Origin: Maratus speciosus
Lineage: Eukaryota; Arthropoda; Arachnida; Araneae; Salticidae
Reading direction: 5' to 3'
DNA length: 64,000 bases
Assembly: GCA_963932465.1 (NCBI GenBank)
Contig: OZ010790.1
Span: 345,117,087-345,181,086 of the forward strand
Shown here: one piece after another, positions 44,982-56,030 of the stretch
Layout of the letters: every line of letters starts with the position of its first letter
Numbering within the stretch: the stretch's first letter is position 1
The notes under the pieces: generated by a model
What the model saw: the letters and a program-made list of their open reading frames with translations, nothing else
What the model was told of the DNA's origin: nothing
Database searches by the model: none
Position numbers and translations under genes: made by a program

Positions 44982-46410
44982 CTAGGGGGGTCGGCCCCCT
45001 ACGAGCTACGCTAGCCAACCCCCGCCCAGACACCGCAGACTCTAAATGCACGCTAATTTGATCGGCTTTAAAAAGGTTTCGAAAGATTGAATTATAATGT
45101 AAAAAGCAGTGGCGATCTCCCTATAAACGAATTTCTATTCATTTGTCTTTGATTGGGGAATTTTAACGCCAAATCCGCTGCGGTACTGCTTGATTATCTC
45201 GTCGACCAATTTCGCCAAATTATATAAATCGCCAAACCACTCGCCAAATTATACAAATTCACATAATTTTTTATTTTAAATAACAATAGAACAAATAAAT
45301 TCGTACAACATTAATAAAAATACAAATAAAACGTCGAATAAAAATAACTTGATGACGTAGATACGTGTAACAACATTTCAAAATAAGCTAATATAAAAGG
45401 AATTAAGTAAACAGAGTCTTTGTCTCCTGGTATTTTTTAACAAAGCGAAAAGAAAGTTCTTTTAAATGAGACATTTTAAATTAATCGTTTTTAATCTAAC
45501 GTAATTTTTACCAAGCTATTTTTTTCTCTTTTAAATATTCACGTGAAGATACTTTTGTTAGAAATGAAATATTATTTGCGCTTTCCTAACAAAAATAGTT
45601 GAAAAGATCCTCTCAAAATATTAAATAAATGTCTAGCGCAATTTCTAAATTTAAACTTTTTTGCAATATTATTTTGTGTGCATTTTATGTAATAACTATA
45701 ATGTGACGTAAATATGACGTAATTTCTCCTACGACTTCTAACGCATGTTAATGAACTTATTATTTTACAATATCCTTTCTCTTTTAAAATTCACGTGTAT
45801 ACTTTTTATGACATAATTTTTAATAAATTCCTGCTTTTTATACGTAATTATTTAATTTTAATTTGAAAGTTTTTTTACTGTTTATAATAGTCACGTGTAA
45901 ATAAATTTTTAATTTGAAGCAAGTATTATTGCTTGCGCTTTTTATACAGTTGGCAACAGTTTAAATTAGTACAATTTTCTGAAATCTGTAAAAAATATCT
46001 CTAGAAATGCTGAAAATTTGAATTTAAAATAGAAATAAAACCTGAAAAAATGAGTCAAAATAAAAAAATTAATGCAATCTGCACTCCTGCAAATTCTAAC
46101 GCATAAAATGATCTAAAAATGATTGCACTGCCATGTATAGTTTTTGCTGCTATAAAACTTTTTTAGTGGAACGATTTTGTCCAACTTTAGCATTAAATAT
46201 CTCTTTAAATAATTCTTTGATTTGAAAACTGTCTGCATCAGCATGTTTATCAAACATTTCTGTATAAAACCACCGATTTTCATATTTTTGTATGCATTAT
46301 TTTTCTTAATATTAACGAAGAAAGACCTCCGGTCACAAAAAATTCAAAACCGGCGGCGGCGGCGGCGGCGGCGGTGACAGCGGTAGTTACTTTTTTTTAG
46401 AATAGAGAGA
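44982..46410 (-). mobile_element. Nonautonomous Helitron, 1429 bp, inserted in the plus-strand Helitron
   Basis: It has the same ends as 15119-16550 (minus strand TCTCTCTATTCT...CTAG, hairpin GGGGGCCGACCCCCC), inserted between A (44981) and T (46411) without duplication. A (CGG)n expansion lies near its 5' end (46351-46372). It includes the MITE fragment at about 45181-45370. Confidence 0.87.
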
Positions 46411-47404
46411 TATTTAATGTTTAAGATGGTCAAAATCGTTCCATCAAAAAAGTTTCATAGGAGAAAAACTATACATAGGAACTTAAACATTTTTAGATCA
46501 TTTTATACATTGGAAGTTTCAGATGTGCAGACTACAATTATCTTTTTAATTTGACTCATTTTTTGAGGATTTATTTCCATTTTAAATTCAAATTTTCAGC
46601 ATTTCGAGAGATATTTTTTACACATTTTAGAAAAGGGCAATTATTTTAAACTGTTGCCAATTAAAAAAAAAAAAAAAAAAACAGCGCAACAAATAATATT
46701 TCCTTCAAATAAGAAATTTATTTACACATGGCTATTATAAACAGAAAAAAACTTTCAAATTGGAATTAAGTGATTACGTGTTAAAAATCAGGAAAATATT
46801 GAAAATTACATCATATAAACTACAGTTACACGTGAATGTTAAAAGGGAAAGAAAAATTTTAAATACTAAATTCATTATTATGCGTTAAAAGTCACAAATG
46901 AAGGAAATTAAGTCATATTTAAAAAAGCCAAATAAATAAAAGTTGGCAAAACACTTTAAATTAAAAAATATATTTGCACGAGGCGTTTATTTCATATTTT
47001 GAGATAATCTTTTCAACTATTATCGTGAATTCTAAGACAGCGCAAATAATATTTCCTTTCTAACAACAAAAGAATTTTCATGTGAATATTAAAAAGAGAA
47101 AGGAAACTTTGGTGAAAATTACGTCAGATTTAAAACGATACATTTAAAAGAACTTTCTCATAGCGGTGTTAAAAATTACCGAGAGACAAAGACTCTGTGT
47201 ACTTAATTCATTTTACATTAGCTTACTTTCAAATTTTTAACACTTTCCAACAAACTTGAAAAGTGTTATTGATTTCGGTTTGTCGGTTCGCGCTCTAACT
47301 CTTGTAAATATACTCGGATCGCACTGAAATTTTTGGTTATTGACGTTTAGCCTAGCACGAACCCTATTTCAAATGAAGTTTGTAACATGTTTAGTTCATT
47401 TACA

Positions 47405-48420
47405 GGGACAGTCAAAAGTATTCCGTTACATTACGGCCAATGGGAAAATGTTTTTTAAAGATGTTACACGCTTTCAAACATAATAAAAAATATATGCATT
47501 TACGCAGTGCACTAAAATATGCAGAATATTCTGTAGCATATGCGGTGCAACGAATAGTTATTATTCTTTTACAGGGCTACACAAAAGAATTCCATTATAA
47601 ATGGTACAGGGGGAAATTGTTTAAGGCGTATTTTAATTATACAAATTCGTATATAATAAAACTGATATACGTCGGTGAGGCTTACTTAAGTTATTTCATG
47701 TATAATAGGAAGTGCATAGCATTTACAGGAACATACAAAACATTTCCGATAAGTATTTTCTATCCGAAATAATGTATATTAGCGGCGATGGTAGGGAATG
47801 CATTTTTAATTATGATATGCGCTTTTAAGTTTCATTATATTTATGCATACTATATGGTGTGTGCAAATGTTATAGCTGATATACAGGGCTACGCAAAAGA
47901 ATTCGTAAAGGTTACTGAGTATGACCGTAAATTGCTCAAAGGTGGGTTTAAAATGTGTTATGCTGAACTGCGTGTAGTTTTCTATGAAATGTTTGTAGAA
48001 TATAGATAAAATGATATACAGGGCCACGCAAAGAATTGGATACATGGCCGCCTATAGATGATAAATTCTGGAAATACGATTTCAGTAGTTTTAAGAGTGA
48101 TTTAGTTTGAATTAAGGTTTAGCTAAATAGTGGCGTGTAATAAAAGTACTAGGTAAACAACAAGGCTGTACAAAAGTATTGAAATATGTTTCCATCTATT
48201 AGCCTAAATTGCTGAAAGAGAAATTTCAACCTGTTATGCGTTTTCTTGATAAACTAAATTTTCTATTATATAGTATATATATCAGCCTACAAATCAAATA
48301 CACGGCTGTTTGGAAGAATTGGAATAAATATTTGGCTATGGATGGTAACTGCTGAAATCAGTTTTTTAAATGTTTAGTTAGTTATCTTATTTACCTTAAT
48401 TCCTTAAATAACGAAGTTTT
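47405..48420. repeat. Degenerate ~150-bp tandem core of the plus-strand Helitron
   Basis: The motif ACAGGGCTACRCAAAAGAAT + TC starts units at about 47404, 47573, 47727, 47884, 48014, 48163 and 48301 (spacings 130-169). Each is followed by ATGGnAnnGnATG...TTTnAA and TTTATGCAT-like blocks. ORFs at 47440-47772 and 47788-48009 come from this repetition and show no protein family. Confidence 0.6.
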
Positions 48421-48829
48421 GTTAAAGCTTTCAGGGAGTGTTGGAAAGTGTTTCATAATCTATGCCGTACGCATGATTTTTCTTTCTTGTTTTTAATCAA
48501 AGACAAAAACAGCCATTGTATCTCTTAGCAACGGCTAATTTCGTCTTAAAAATCTCCAATCAAAGGAAAATGAATGAAAACTCGTTTACAGGGAGGCCGT
48601 CACTGTTTTTTTTTTAAATTATAATTCAAACTTTTTAAGGCCGATGAAATTAGCATGCTTTTAGAATCTGGGGTGTCTGAACGGGGGTCTGGCGAGCGTA
48701 GCTCGTAGGGGGCAGAGCCCCCTAGTATTTTATAATTTAACATATGGATTTGGGGGCCCCTGGGCAAAGTCCCGATTTGCCCATGCGATAATAAGGGGCT
48801 GATAATAGGTCAGGGTCAAGCTAATTTTA

Positions 48830-50260
48830 TCTAAAAACGACTCAATCGATTTGAATTAAATTTTGTATCCAACCGTTTTTAGGCACGAGAAAACTATTGG
48901 GCTAGGTCACATGTTCGAGAAATATCGATTAGTGGGTCATATTTGGATCACTATGGGTCAAGTCAACATTATATAACAAACGGCTTTAACGATTTGGACT
49001 AAATTTTGCATTCTATCGTTTTGGATTACGAGAAAACTATTGGGCTACGTCACATGTTAGAGAAAATTCGATTAGTGGGTCATTTTTGGGTGACTGTAGG
49101 TCAAGCTAAATTTATCTAGAAAACGGCTGTAACAATTTTGACTAAATTTTGTAGTCTATCATTTTTGGGCACAAGAATACCATTGGGCTAGGTCGCATAT
49201 TCAAGAAAATTCGATTAGTGGGTCATTTTGGGTTACAATTGGTCAGGGTCATGCTAATCGTATATAAAAAACGGAACAAACAATTTTGACAAAATTTTGT
49301 TTTATAAAGTTTCCGGGCACGATAAGACCAATGGACTAGGTCACATGTTCGAGAAATTACGATTAGTGGGTCATTTTTGGGTAATAATAGGTCAGGCTCA
49401 AGGTAATTATATCTAAAAAACTAAACAATCAATTTAGACAAAATTTTGTTTAATACAGTTTCCGGACACGAGAAGATCATTGGGCTAGGTCACATATTCG
49501 AGAAATTTCGATTAGTTGGTCATTTTTGGGTCACTACGGGTCAAGCTAATTTTATCTAGAAAACGGCTTTAACGATTTTGACTAAAATTTGTATTCTATC
49601 GTTTTCGGACACAAGAATACCTTTGGGCTTGGTCGCATATTCAATAGCATTTGATTAATGGGTCATTTTGGGTCTTAATAGTTCAGGGTCAAGTTAATTG
49701 TATCAAAAAAAGGAACAAATAATTTTGACAAATTTTGTTTTGCACCGTTTCTGGGCACGAGAAGATCATTGGGCTAGGTCATATGCTCGAAAAATTTCGA
49801 TTAGTGTGTCATTTTTTGGATCAATATGGGTCAAGCTAATTTTATCTAGAAAACGGTTGTAACGATTATGTATTCCATCGTTTTCGTGATCGAGAAGATC
49901 ATTACGTTTGTTCGCATGTTCGAGAAAATTTAATTAGTGGGTCATTTTGAGTCGGGTCGGGTCAAGCTAATTATATCTAAAAAACAGCTCAAACTATATT
50001 GGCAAAATTTTATATTATACCATTTTCGGGCACGAGAAGGTCATTGGGCAAGATCACGTGTTAGAGAAAATTAGATTAATGGGTCATTTTGGAGTCACTT
50101 CGGATCAAGCTAATTTTATATATAAAAGGGCTACAACGATTTTGACTAAATTTTGTATCCAACCGTTTTCGGGCACGAGTTATATACGAGCACTATTGGC
50201 CTAGGTCAAATGTTCGAGAAATTTCGATTAGTGCGTTATTTTGGGTCACTACGGCGATAG
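48830..50260. repeat. ~143-bp tandem array, about 10 units
   Basis: GGGCTAGGTCACATGTTCGA + GAAA and CGATTAGTGGGTCATTTTGG recur about every 140-146 bp (about 48900, 49040, 49187, 49330, 49475, 49620, 49765, 50040, 50195). Each is followed by GGTCAAGCTAATTTTATCTA and AACGGCTNTAACGATTTTGA. A lone unit is at 44395-44575, left of the Helitron nest. Confidence 0.75.
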
Positions 50261-50971
50261 CGTTCCGAAAACGCAAAGTTGGCTAAATATTGGACACATT
50301 TGGCCGAAAAATCTACTTTTAAGATCACGAATGCCAAAACACATACTTGGCTCCAAATGAAAGAATGTTACCAAATTTGGCTATATTTGGTGAAAAAATA
50401 AGCTTTCAGAATGTGAAGGATTTTTTTTAGAATTTTTTAATCGGACTCGAAATACGTGGTTAAACCAATCAGATTTCAGCTAAAAATGTAATAATTTGGA
50501 CTTATGCCCTTTCGTAGTAAATGCGTAAAGTTTTTAAAATTTAGAAGCATGTACTACATAGTTTTCATATTGATTGTTTTTGTCAATCATATTGTTATAA
50601 AACAACATGCTTTATAGCAATAAAACAGAGAGAATGATATAGTGAGAATATTGTACCGAGTTGAACACAAAGCTAATTTTGACCGAGCATAGTTCGGTCC
50701 TCCCCGCTTGTTATATAAATACAAAAAAAAGTAGAGACGCGTTGTCACTGGCGAGGGGAGCAAAATGGTTTAAAATAGATTTGATAGTAGTGAGATTTAA
50801 TTTTTATTTATTGATTATAAATAAAATAAATAAATGAATGTGGAGGAATATTTCTAGATAAGAAATATTTTCCTTTAGATGTTATGAATACGATTTTTGT
50901 TAATTTTGCTATTTTTTTACTAAAACACTTAGCTATCATGGATATACATAATATAAAATATAAAAAATAAA

Positions 50972-51225
50972 GGTACTTCTTAGTTATCCCGTCGACCAAA
51001 TTACTGTCGCTAAATTATAAGATTAAGTGCCAATAATAGTTGCCATTAATTAATTAATTGTAAGATTAAATGGCAATAATGGCCAATAAAACCATTAATT
51101 CGATGTTTTATTTGCATTTTTATTAATGTTTTACTAATTTATTTGTTCTTTCGTTATTTAAAATAAAAATTATGTCAATGTGTATAATTTGGCGAAATTG
51201 GTCGAAGGGATAACTAACAAGTACC
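50972..51225. mobile_element. MITE (GTTATCCCGTCGACC family), complete, 254 bp, 8-bp TSD
   Basis: The TIRs GGTACTTCTTAGTTATCCCG and (inverted) GGTACTTGTTAGTTATCCCT extend through TCGACCAA and AAATTATA. AAAATAAA flanks both sides exactly (50964-50971, 51226-51233). This defines the family ends used for the other copies. The 8-bp duplication suggests hAT. Confidence 0.8.
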
Positions 51226-51359
51226 AAAATAAAACATGTGTAAACTATTCATAAAATGCATTGCAATTCCAAAATAAAATTTAAACTTATAGTTAAATGT
51301 TTTTAATTATAATCAGTACATCTCTTCCTTATTTTATTATAAAACACAGAATGTTTAAT

Positions 51360-51500
51360 TTAATGTAAAACACTTGCAATCTGTTCTACTGATTTGCCAT
51401 ACGAAGGAAAATATCGCCAAAATTGCTGGTTTCCCAAGGCATTAAATCGCCATTTTGTCGCCAAAAGGATACCCCGGTGTATCTGAGACATCTGTGCCAA
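51360..51500. repeat. Fragment of the GACATCTGT/TTGGCG MITE family
   Basis: It contains ATCGCCAAAATTG, TCGCCATTTTGTCGCC and ends GAGACATCTGTGCC (51484-51497), the terminal motif of the 7585-7926 element. A further TTGGCG-rich piece lies at 51780-51925. Ends are not resolved. Confidence 0.35.
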
Positions 51501-52167
51501 CGAGAGAACTAATAAATCAGTAAAACATATTAAATAATATATAAACTTTTTTACCAAAAATAAAACCGACTTCAAAAACTACTGCAAAGTAAAAAGCGCA
51601 CTTTTTGCTTTTATCGTGCAATCTGATTAAAATTTACATGTTCTCATTTCTTGATACAATTCAGATGTTTTCATGTATTAATTTAGTTTGCTTCTGTATT
51701 ATTTAGCATTTTAAATTATGGTTGGCAATTGAGAATTGTAAATATGACTGCCGATTAGAAATTGTGAAGAAACATATTGGAGAAGATCCATTAGTGAATT
51801 TGAATGGGAATATCGCCAAATTAGTCAGTTACAGCCAAGTTGGCTTCATTTATGACAACTTATTTTGGTCGCCAAATTTGGCGATATTTCACCAAATGGC
51901 GCCAAGTCTGGCGACAACTTGGCGATAACGCATATGAATACATAGCTTTATGCTTATGAATGAAAAACCGGTTACAACAATGAAAGATAATTTGCGAAAA
52001 ATCCTTTATTTTATTGGTTTTTGTTGAATTACTAAAAAACTACTCAACCAATTTCGATGAAACGGAAGTGGTACCAATTCGAGAGTATCCTCTTTCAATT
52101 AAAACCAAAATCACATAAATCGGACAAAAAGTTCCGGAGCAATCGGTGAACATACATAAAAAAAAAA

Positions 52168-52277
52168 AACATACATACGCGTCGAATTGATAACCTCCTC
52201 CTTTTTTCGAAGTCGGTAAAAAAACATACATACGCGTCGAATTGATAACCTCCTCCTTTTTTCGAAGTCGGTAAAAA
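52168..52277. repeat. 55-bp direct duplication in an interspersed-repeat tail
   Basis: ACATACATACGCGTCGAATT with GATAACCTCCTCC and TTCGAAGTCGG occurs twice with a 55-bp offset (52171, 52226). The ATAACCTCCTCCTTTTT...GAAGTCGG motif resembles a 3' tail I recall from insect repeats; this is recollection, not a match made here. Upstream 51985-52165 appears to belong to the same repeat. Confidence 0.55.
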
Positions 52278-52637
52278 TACTGAGAAACGTTTACGTTGAA
52301 GTAAGAATCACTTGATAGTGTAACAAACACGTCATACTTAACACACGTCATCACAAAAAATAGCATCGTTTAGACTCCAGATTTGACGCATTTATTGCCA
52401 TCTATCAAAACGACGTCAAATCGGGCGCTAAGTAGTCGTTATTTCTGAGGTTTATGTCGTCTATCATCCGGCCGATCACTTTCTATAGATAGAAACTTTT
52501 GCCAAACGATGGGAAAGCCAATAATTCAAAATCTTGACGTCATATTTGATTAAAAAAAAGCAACGCTAACATGCGATGTACAGATTCCATTTTTATTTAT
52601 TTTTTGGATTATTTTTTCTTGCTAGTTTAATTTTTCG

Positions 52638-52799
52638 ATACTACTTAGTTGTCCCATCGACCGAAAATCCATCACCATACTATAAGATTAAATGCCAATA
52701 ATGGTTGATCGTAAATGTCACACCCACTTGACTTTAAGCAAGTTGCAGGTGTTTACGTCATCAAGTGATTTTTATTTCGACGTTTTATTTGTATTTTTA
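52638..52799. mobile_element. MITE fragment (GTTATCCCGTCGACC family)
   Basis: TACTACTTAGTTGTCCCATC with CCATACTATAAGATTAAATG and TGATTTTTATTTCGACG matches the left third of the 341-866 copy, then breaks off into a TTTCTTCTTCTGTC stretch at 52800. Confidence 0.6.
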
Positions 52800-53585
52800 C
52801 TTTCTTCTTCTGTCTTTACCAGAAGAAAGTATTGGATTCGTGGAAATTTTTGAATTCCGGTTTTCGACGGATTTACACGTTTTAGGAGTGAAAGATCCCG
52901 AAAAATGTGTTTTTACAAAATGTCTGTCTGTCTATATTATACTTAAAAAACTACATACATTGCAATCTGTTTTACAATGACTGAAAATAAATTTAATATT
53001 AGGAATTCCAAATTCTAAATTTTCATAGTTCCTAAACTACGTAACTGAATGATTTCCTGTTTGGTGTTCTAAAGTAAAATTAATTTTAATTAATTTAATT
53101 ATTTAAAGTAAGATTAAAGTAAATTTAAGTAGTTAAGAAAAGATTAAAATTTAAAGACTAAAGTAAAATTATAGCAAAACTAAAAATGATGTCAAAATCA
53201 GGTGTTTGTATTGAAAATTTTAGAGCTTTGTACAATTTCAGTATGAAGACAACGAGTAAGCTTTTTTCATGGCTATTTTAATTGTTTTCTGGGAAAATTT
53301 GGTGGTTAAAATGCATGGGGTGTTGTTTTTTCTTTTGGCAGATTGAACCGTAAGACCAACAGAACTTGATAGTTTAGCCATTATTTATGAAATTACACAG
53401 CACTCAACTTATGACGTAAGCTATTTACAGAGAAAAATAGTGCATCCGATGAAAGAAAAGTCTTGTGAGAAGGATTAGAGAATATGTCTCCTTCATTGGA
53501 ATAACCAACGTAGTACTAATAGATTAGCTGAAGTAGTATTGAGCATATTAAGTGTACATGTTACATAAAATTAATTAAAATGACT

Positions 53586-53803
53586 GGCTTAGATGTTATA
53601 TATTCCCGCGGCCGCCATCTTGGATTTCTTGTTGGCGTTTATCGATAAGACAACCCCGACGAGTGACGCCTTCTGGCAACCATGTGAAGCTTGACATGGG
53701 CATAAATCGCTGCTTGGCGACATTTACTACTTGGTGCAAAAGGGGTTTTCACGCCAAGAAAAAATCCAAGATGGCGGCTGCGGGAATATATAACATCTGT
53801 TCC
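53586..53803. mobile_element. hAT-type MITE, 218 bp, perfect 8-bp TSD
   Basis: GGCTTAGATGTTATATATTC...GCCGCCATCTTGGATTT is mirrored by AAATCCAAGATGGCGGC...GAATATATAACATCTGTTCC. AAATGACT flanks both sides (53578-53585, 53804-53811). The outermost bases (GG..AGATGTyATAT) match the neighbouring TTGGCG family, suggesting related transposase recognition. Confidence 0.85.
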
Positions 53804-53858
53804 AAATGACTTTTTAATAAATACATTAGCTTTTTTACATTATAATTAAAAAACTTTT

Positions 53859-54054
53859 GGAACAGATGTCATATTCGCCCCATATTGGCGCGATTTTTTT
53901 CTGTCGCCAATATCATATAGGCAACAGGTACTTAACTTGCGCCAAAGTGCTTGATGTGGTAACCCGGATTATGTTGTTTATGCTGTTGATGTTTTCGCCA
54001 AATTGGCAACCGAAAAAAATCGCGCCAATATGGGGCGAATATGACATCTGTATC
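53859..54054. mobile_element. hAT-type MITE (ACAGATGTCATATTCGCC family), single copy
   Basis: The perfect terminal inversion ACAGATGTCATATTCGCCCC + ATATTGGCGCGATTTTTTTC covers about 40 bp at each end. It is inverted in orientation relative to the three copies at 54304-54944. The flanking octamers share only AAAC, so the duplication is decayed or absent. Confidence 0.8.
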
Positions 54055-54303
54055 AAACATGGAAAATGTATGTAAAATGTTGATTTTCTTTAAAATTTAA
54101 GTGTTGTAAGAAGTCTAAAGTTCTAAATTTTTCTTTCTTTTACAGTAATCAATCATACTTAATAGCAATATAAGGTTTTTTCAAAGCTATATTTAACTGA
54201 AGATTAAATACCCAAGTAAATACCCAAAATGGGTATTTACACTTAAAAATAAATACCTGGGTATTTTACATCACTGACTATGACATATATGTACTTAAAA
54301 TTC

Positions 54304-54944
54304 GGTATAGATGTCATATTCGCTCCATATTGGCGCGATATTTTTCGGTTGCCAATTTGGCGAAAACATCAACAGCATAAACAACATAATCCGGGTTACC
54401 ACATCAAGCAAAATAACCACACTTTGGCGCAAGTTAAGTACCTGTTGCCTATATGATATTGGCGACAGAAAAAAATCGCGCCAATATGGGGCGAATATGA
54501 CATCTGTTCCTAAAATTCTTGGTACAGATGTAATATTCGCCCCATATTGGCGCGATTTTTTTCGGTTGCCAATTTGGCGAAAACATCAACAGCATAAACA
54601 ACATAATCCGGGTTACCACATCAAGCAAAATAACGACACTTTGGCGCAAGTTAAGTACCTGTTGCCTATATGATATTGGCGACAGAAAAAAATCGCGCCA
54701 ATATGGGGCGAATATGACATCTGTTCCTAAAATTCTTGGTACAGATGTCATATTCGCCCCATATTGGCGCGATTTTTTTCGGTTGCCAATTTGGTGAAAA
54801 CATCAACAGCATAAACAACATAATCCGGGTTACCACATCAAGCAAAATAACGACACTTTGGCGCAAGTTAAGTACCTGTTGTCTATATGATATTGGCGAC
54901 AGAAAAAAATCGCGCCAATATGGGGCGAATATGACATCTGTTCC
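54304..54944. mobile_element. Tandem triplicate of the ACAGATGTCATATTCGCC MITE
   Basis: Three 207-bp copies (54304-54510, 54521-54727, 54738-54944) are in the same orientation, separated by identical 10-bp linkers TAAAATTCTT (period exactly 217). Flanks resemble the linker (TAAAATTC left, AAATTCTT right), as expected if the original 8-bp target duplication is included in each unit. Copies 2 and 3 are almost identical. Confidence 0.85.
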
Positions 54945-54959
54945 AAATTCTTTCATGTT

Positions 54960-55590
54960 AAAAGATAATTAAATTTGAATCTACTAAAGGCTAAAATTTT
55001 AATTATTATTACGATTTCACTATTAACAAATTTTCATCTATATTTCTGTATTCACCAAGACAATATTACCGGAGATGAACAATAATTACCACTGCCTCTT
55101 TACCTTAATTCCTGTAAAAGTACGTTTCTCTCACTCGTTATAACAGATTTTATGAAAATTATTTATCAGGATACTTCAGTATTCATTTTAAAAAAATTAC
55201 TTGTGACTACCTGTCTTTTCCTATTCAAGATTGCTCTTGAAGCTTTCCAATAACATATTTTGTTATTTTTAGAAAATAATTCGGAAAACAAAATTTCTTT
55301 AAAAGCAGAAAATAACTGAAATTTTAGGTTTAAAATTGCTTTCCAGTCAATTTCGTATCATAGAGACCGTATCATAAAACTAGAAAAAAAAACCAAAATC
55401 AATAGATATTTTTCAAGCTCTCGACTTATTCCAAATAGCGCCATTTTCTATGTTTAATTTTAAAGAAAATAAATATATATACTTGAAATTTTACTAATTT
55501 TCAGTTTTTTTGCTAAAAACATTATAATAATTTATTTAACGTTCGTTCTTTAATATTTTTTTAATAAGAAAAATAAATATATATACATTA
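54960..55590. other. AT-rich stretch without recognised features
   Basis: No open frame beyond chance length, no TIR pair and no array were seen. A-rich and T-rich runs only. Confidence 0.4.
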
Positions 55591-55599
55591 TTACCCCAT

Positions 55600-55746
55600 T
55601 CATCCTATTAGGTCTAGCCACCATTCAAAGTCATCACCATTCAAATCACCAAGTAATTTTATTTTTTCATTAGGATTTTGGAGATTCACAGGGATATTCG
55701 TCGGTTCAATACCTCTTGATTTGTTCTGGGCTTGTTGGGATTCCAT
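55600..55746 (-). CDS. Short coding-like ORF, 48 residues (unidentified)
   Basis: Minus strand: ATG at 55746 and TGA at 55600. It starts MESQQAQNKSRGIEPTNIPV, continues with a helix-prone ...NPNEKIKLLGDL and ends DDFEWWLDLIG. Codon choice and acidic/aromatic content are unlike the surrounding AT-rich noncoding DNA. It may be a first exon (several GGTGA donors lie within), a last exon, or a chance ORF. No family recognised. Confidence 0.25.
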   Translation of the reverse strand: MESQQAQNKSRGIEPTNIPVNLQNPNEKIKLLGDLNGDDFEWWLDLIG

Positions 55747-56030
55747 ATTAAATCAACTCTTAAATCAATATATGAATTTAGGAAGCTATAACTCTATAAT
55801 AGGCCAGGCAACTAACAATAAAAAAGAGAATTCCATTAAATTTTATAATGCACGATTTATTTCTTTAGAGCTAAACGTGAAAATTAAATTACATGCTCGT
55901 GAACAACAAATCAAAGTGTTTTTCAGTCATTTTATTTTAATAATAATTTTAATTTTTAATTAGTATTAACCTTTGAGATTTAAGCATAAGTAATGTGTAC
56001 TAAATAAAAATTACATCATTTCAATCGATA

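Larger units (their letters stand above)
44739..48725 (+). mobile_element. Helitron, plus orientation, split by an inverted relative
   Basis: The 5' end TCCTTCTATATATAAAAAAA is preceded by A (44738). The 3' end is a hairpin GGGGGCAGAGCCCCCTAG followed by T (48726). Segments 44739-44981 and 46411-48725 join without gap or duplication when 44982-46410 is removed: the join reads TTTTAAGAGA|TATTTAATG, exactly the uninterrupted sequence found (in inverse) in the 15119-16550 copy. Net length is about 2.56 kb, longer than its relatives because of the tandem core at 47405-48420. Confidence 0.8.
44362..50725. mobile_element. Outer minisatellite-bearing element, interrupted by the Helitron nest
   Basis: The left part (44362-44738) begins TCTTATATTATAATACGAGC and contains one ~143-bp unit (ACGATTTTGACAAAATTTTG ... 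TAGGTCACATGTTCGAGAAA). The right part (48726-50725) contains about ten such units and ends with a hairpin GACCGAGCATAGTTCGGTC near 50698 and CTTGTTATATAAA. The overall plan (tandem-repeat core, 3' hairpin, T-rich flanks) resembles Helentron/HINE-type rolling-circle elements, but the ends are not canonical, so both boundary and class are inference. Confidence 0.4.

Noticed and set aside
47440..48009. 110- and 73-codon ORFs
   Set aside because: Both lie on the degenerate 150-bp Helitron repeats and resemble each other only at the DNA level.
50690..50725. Canonical Helitron 3' end at the GACCGAGCATAGTTCGGTC hairpin
   Set aside because: The hairpin is present, but the following bases are CTTG, not CTRR. 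Reported only as a possible end of the outer element.
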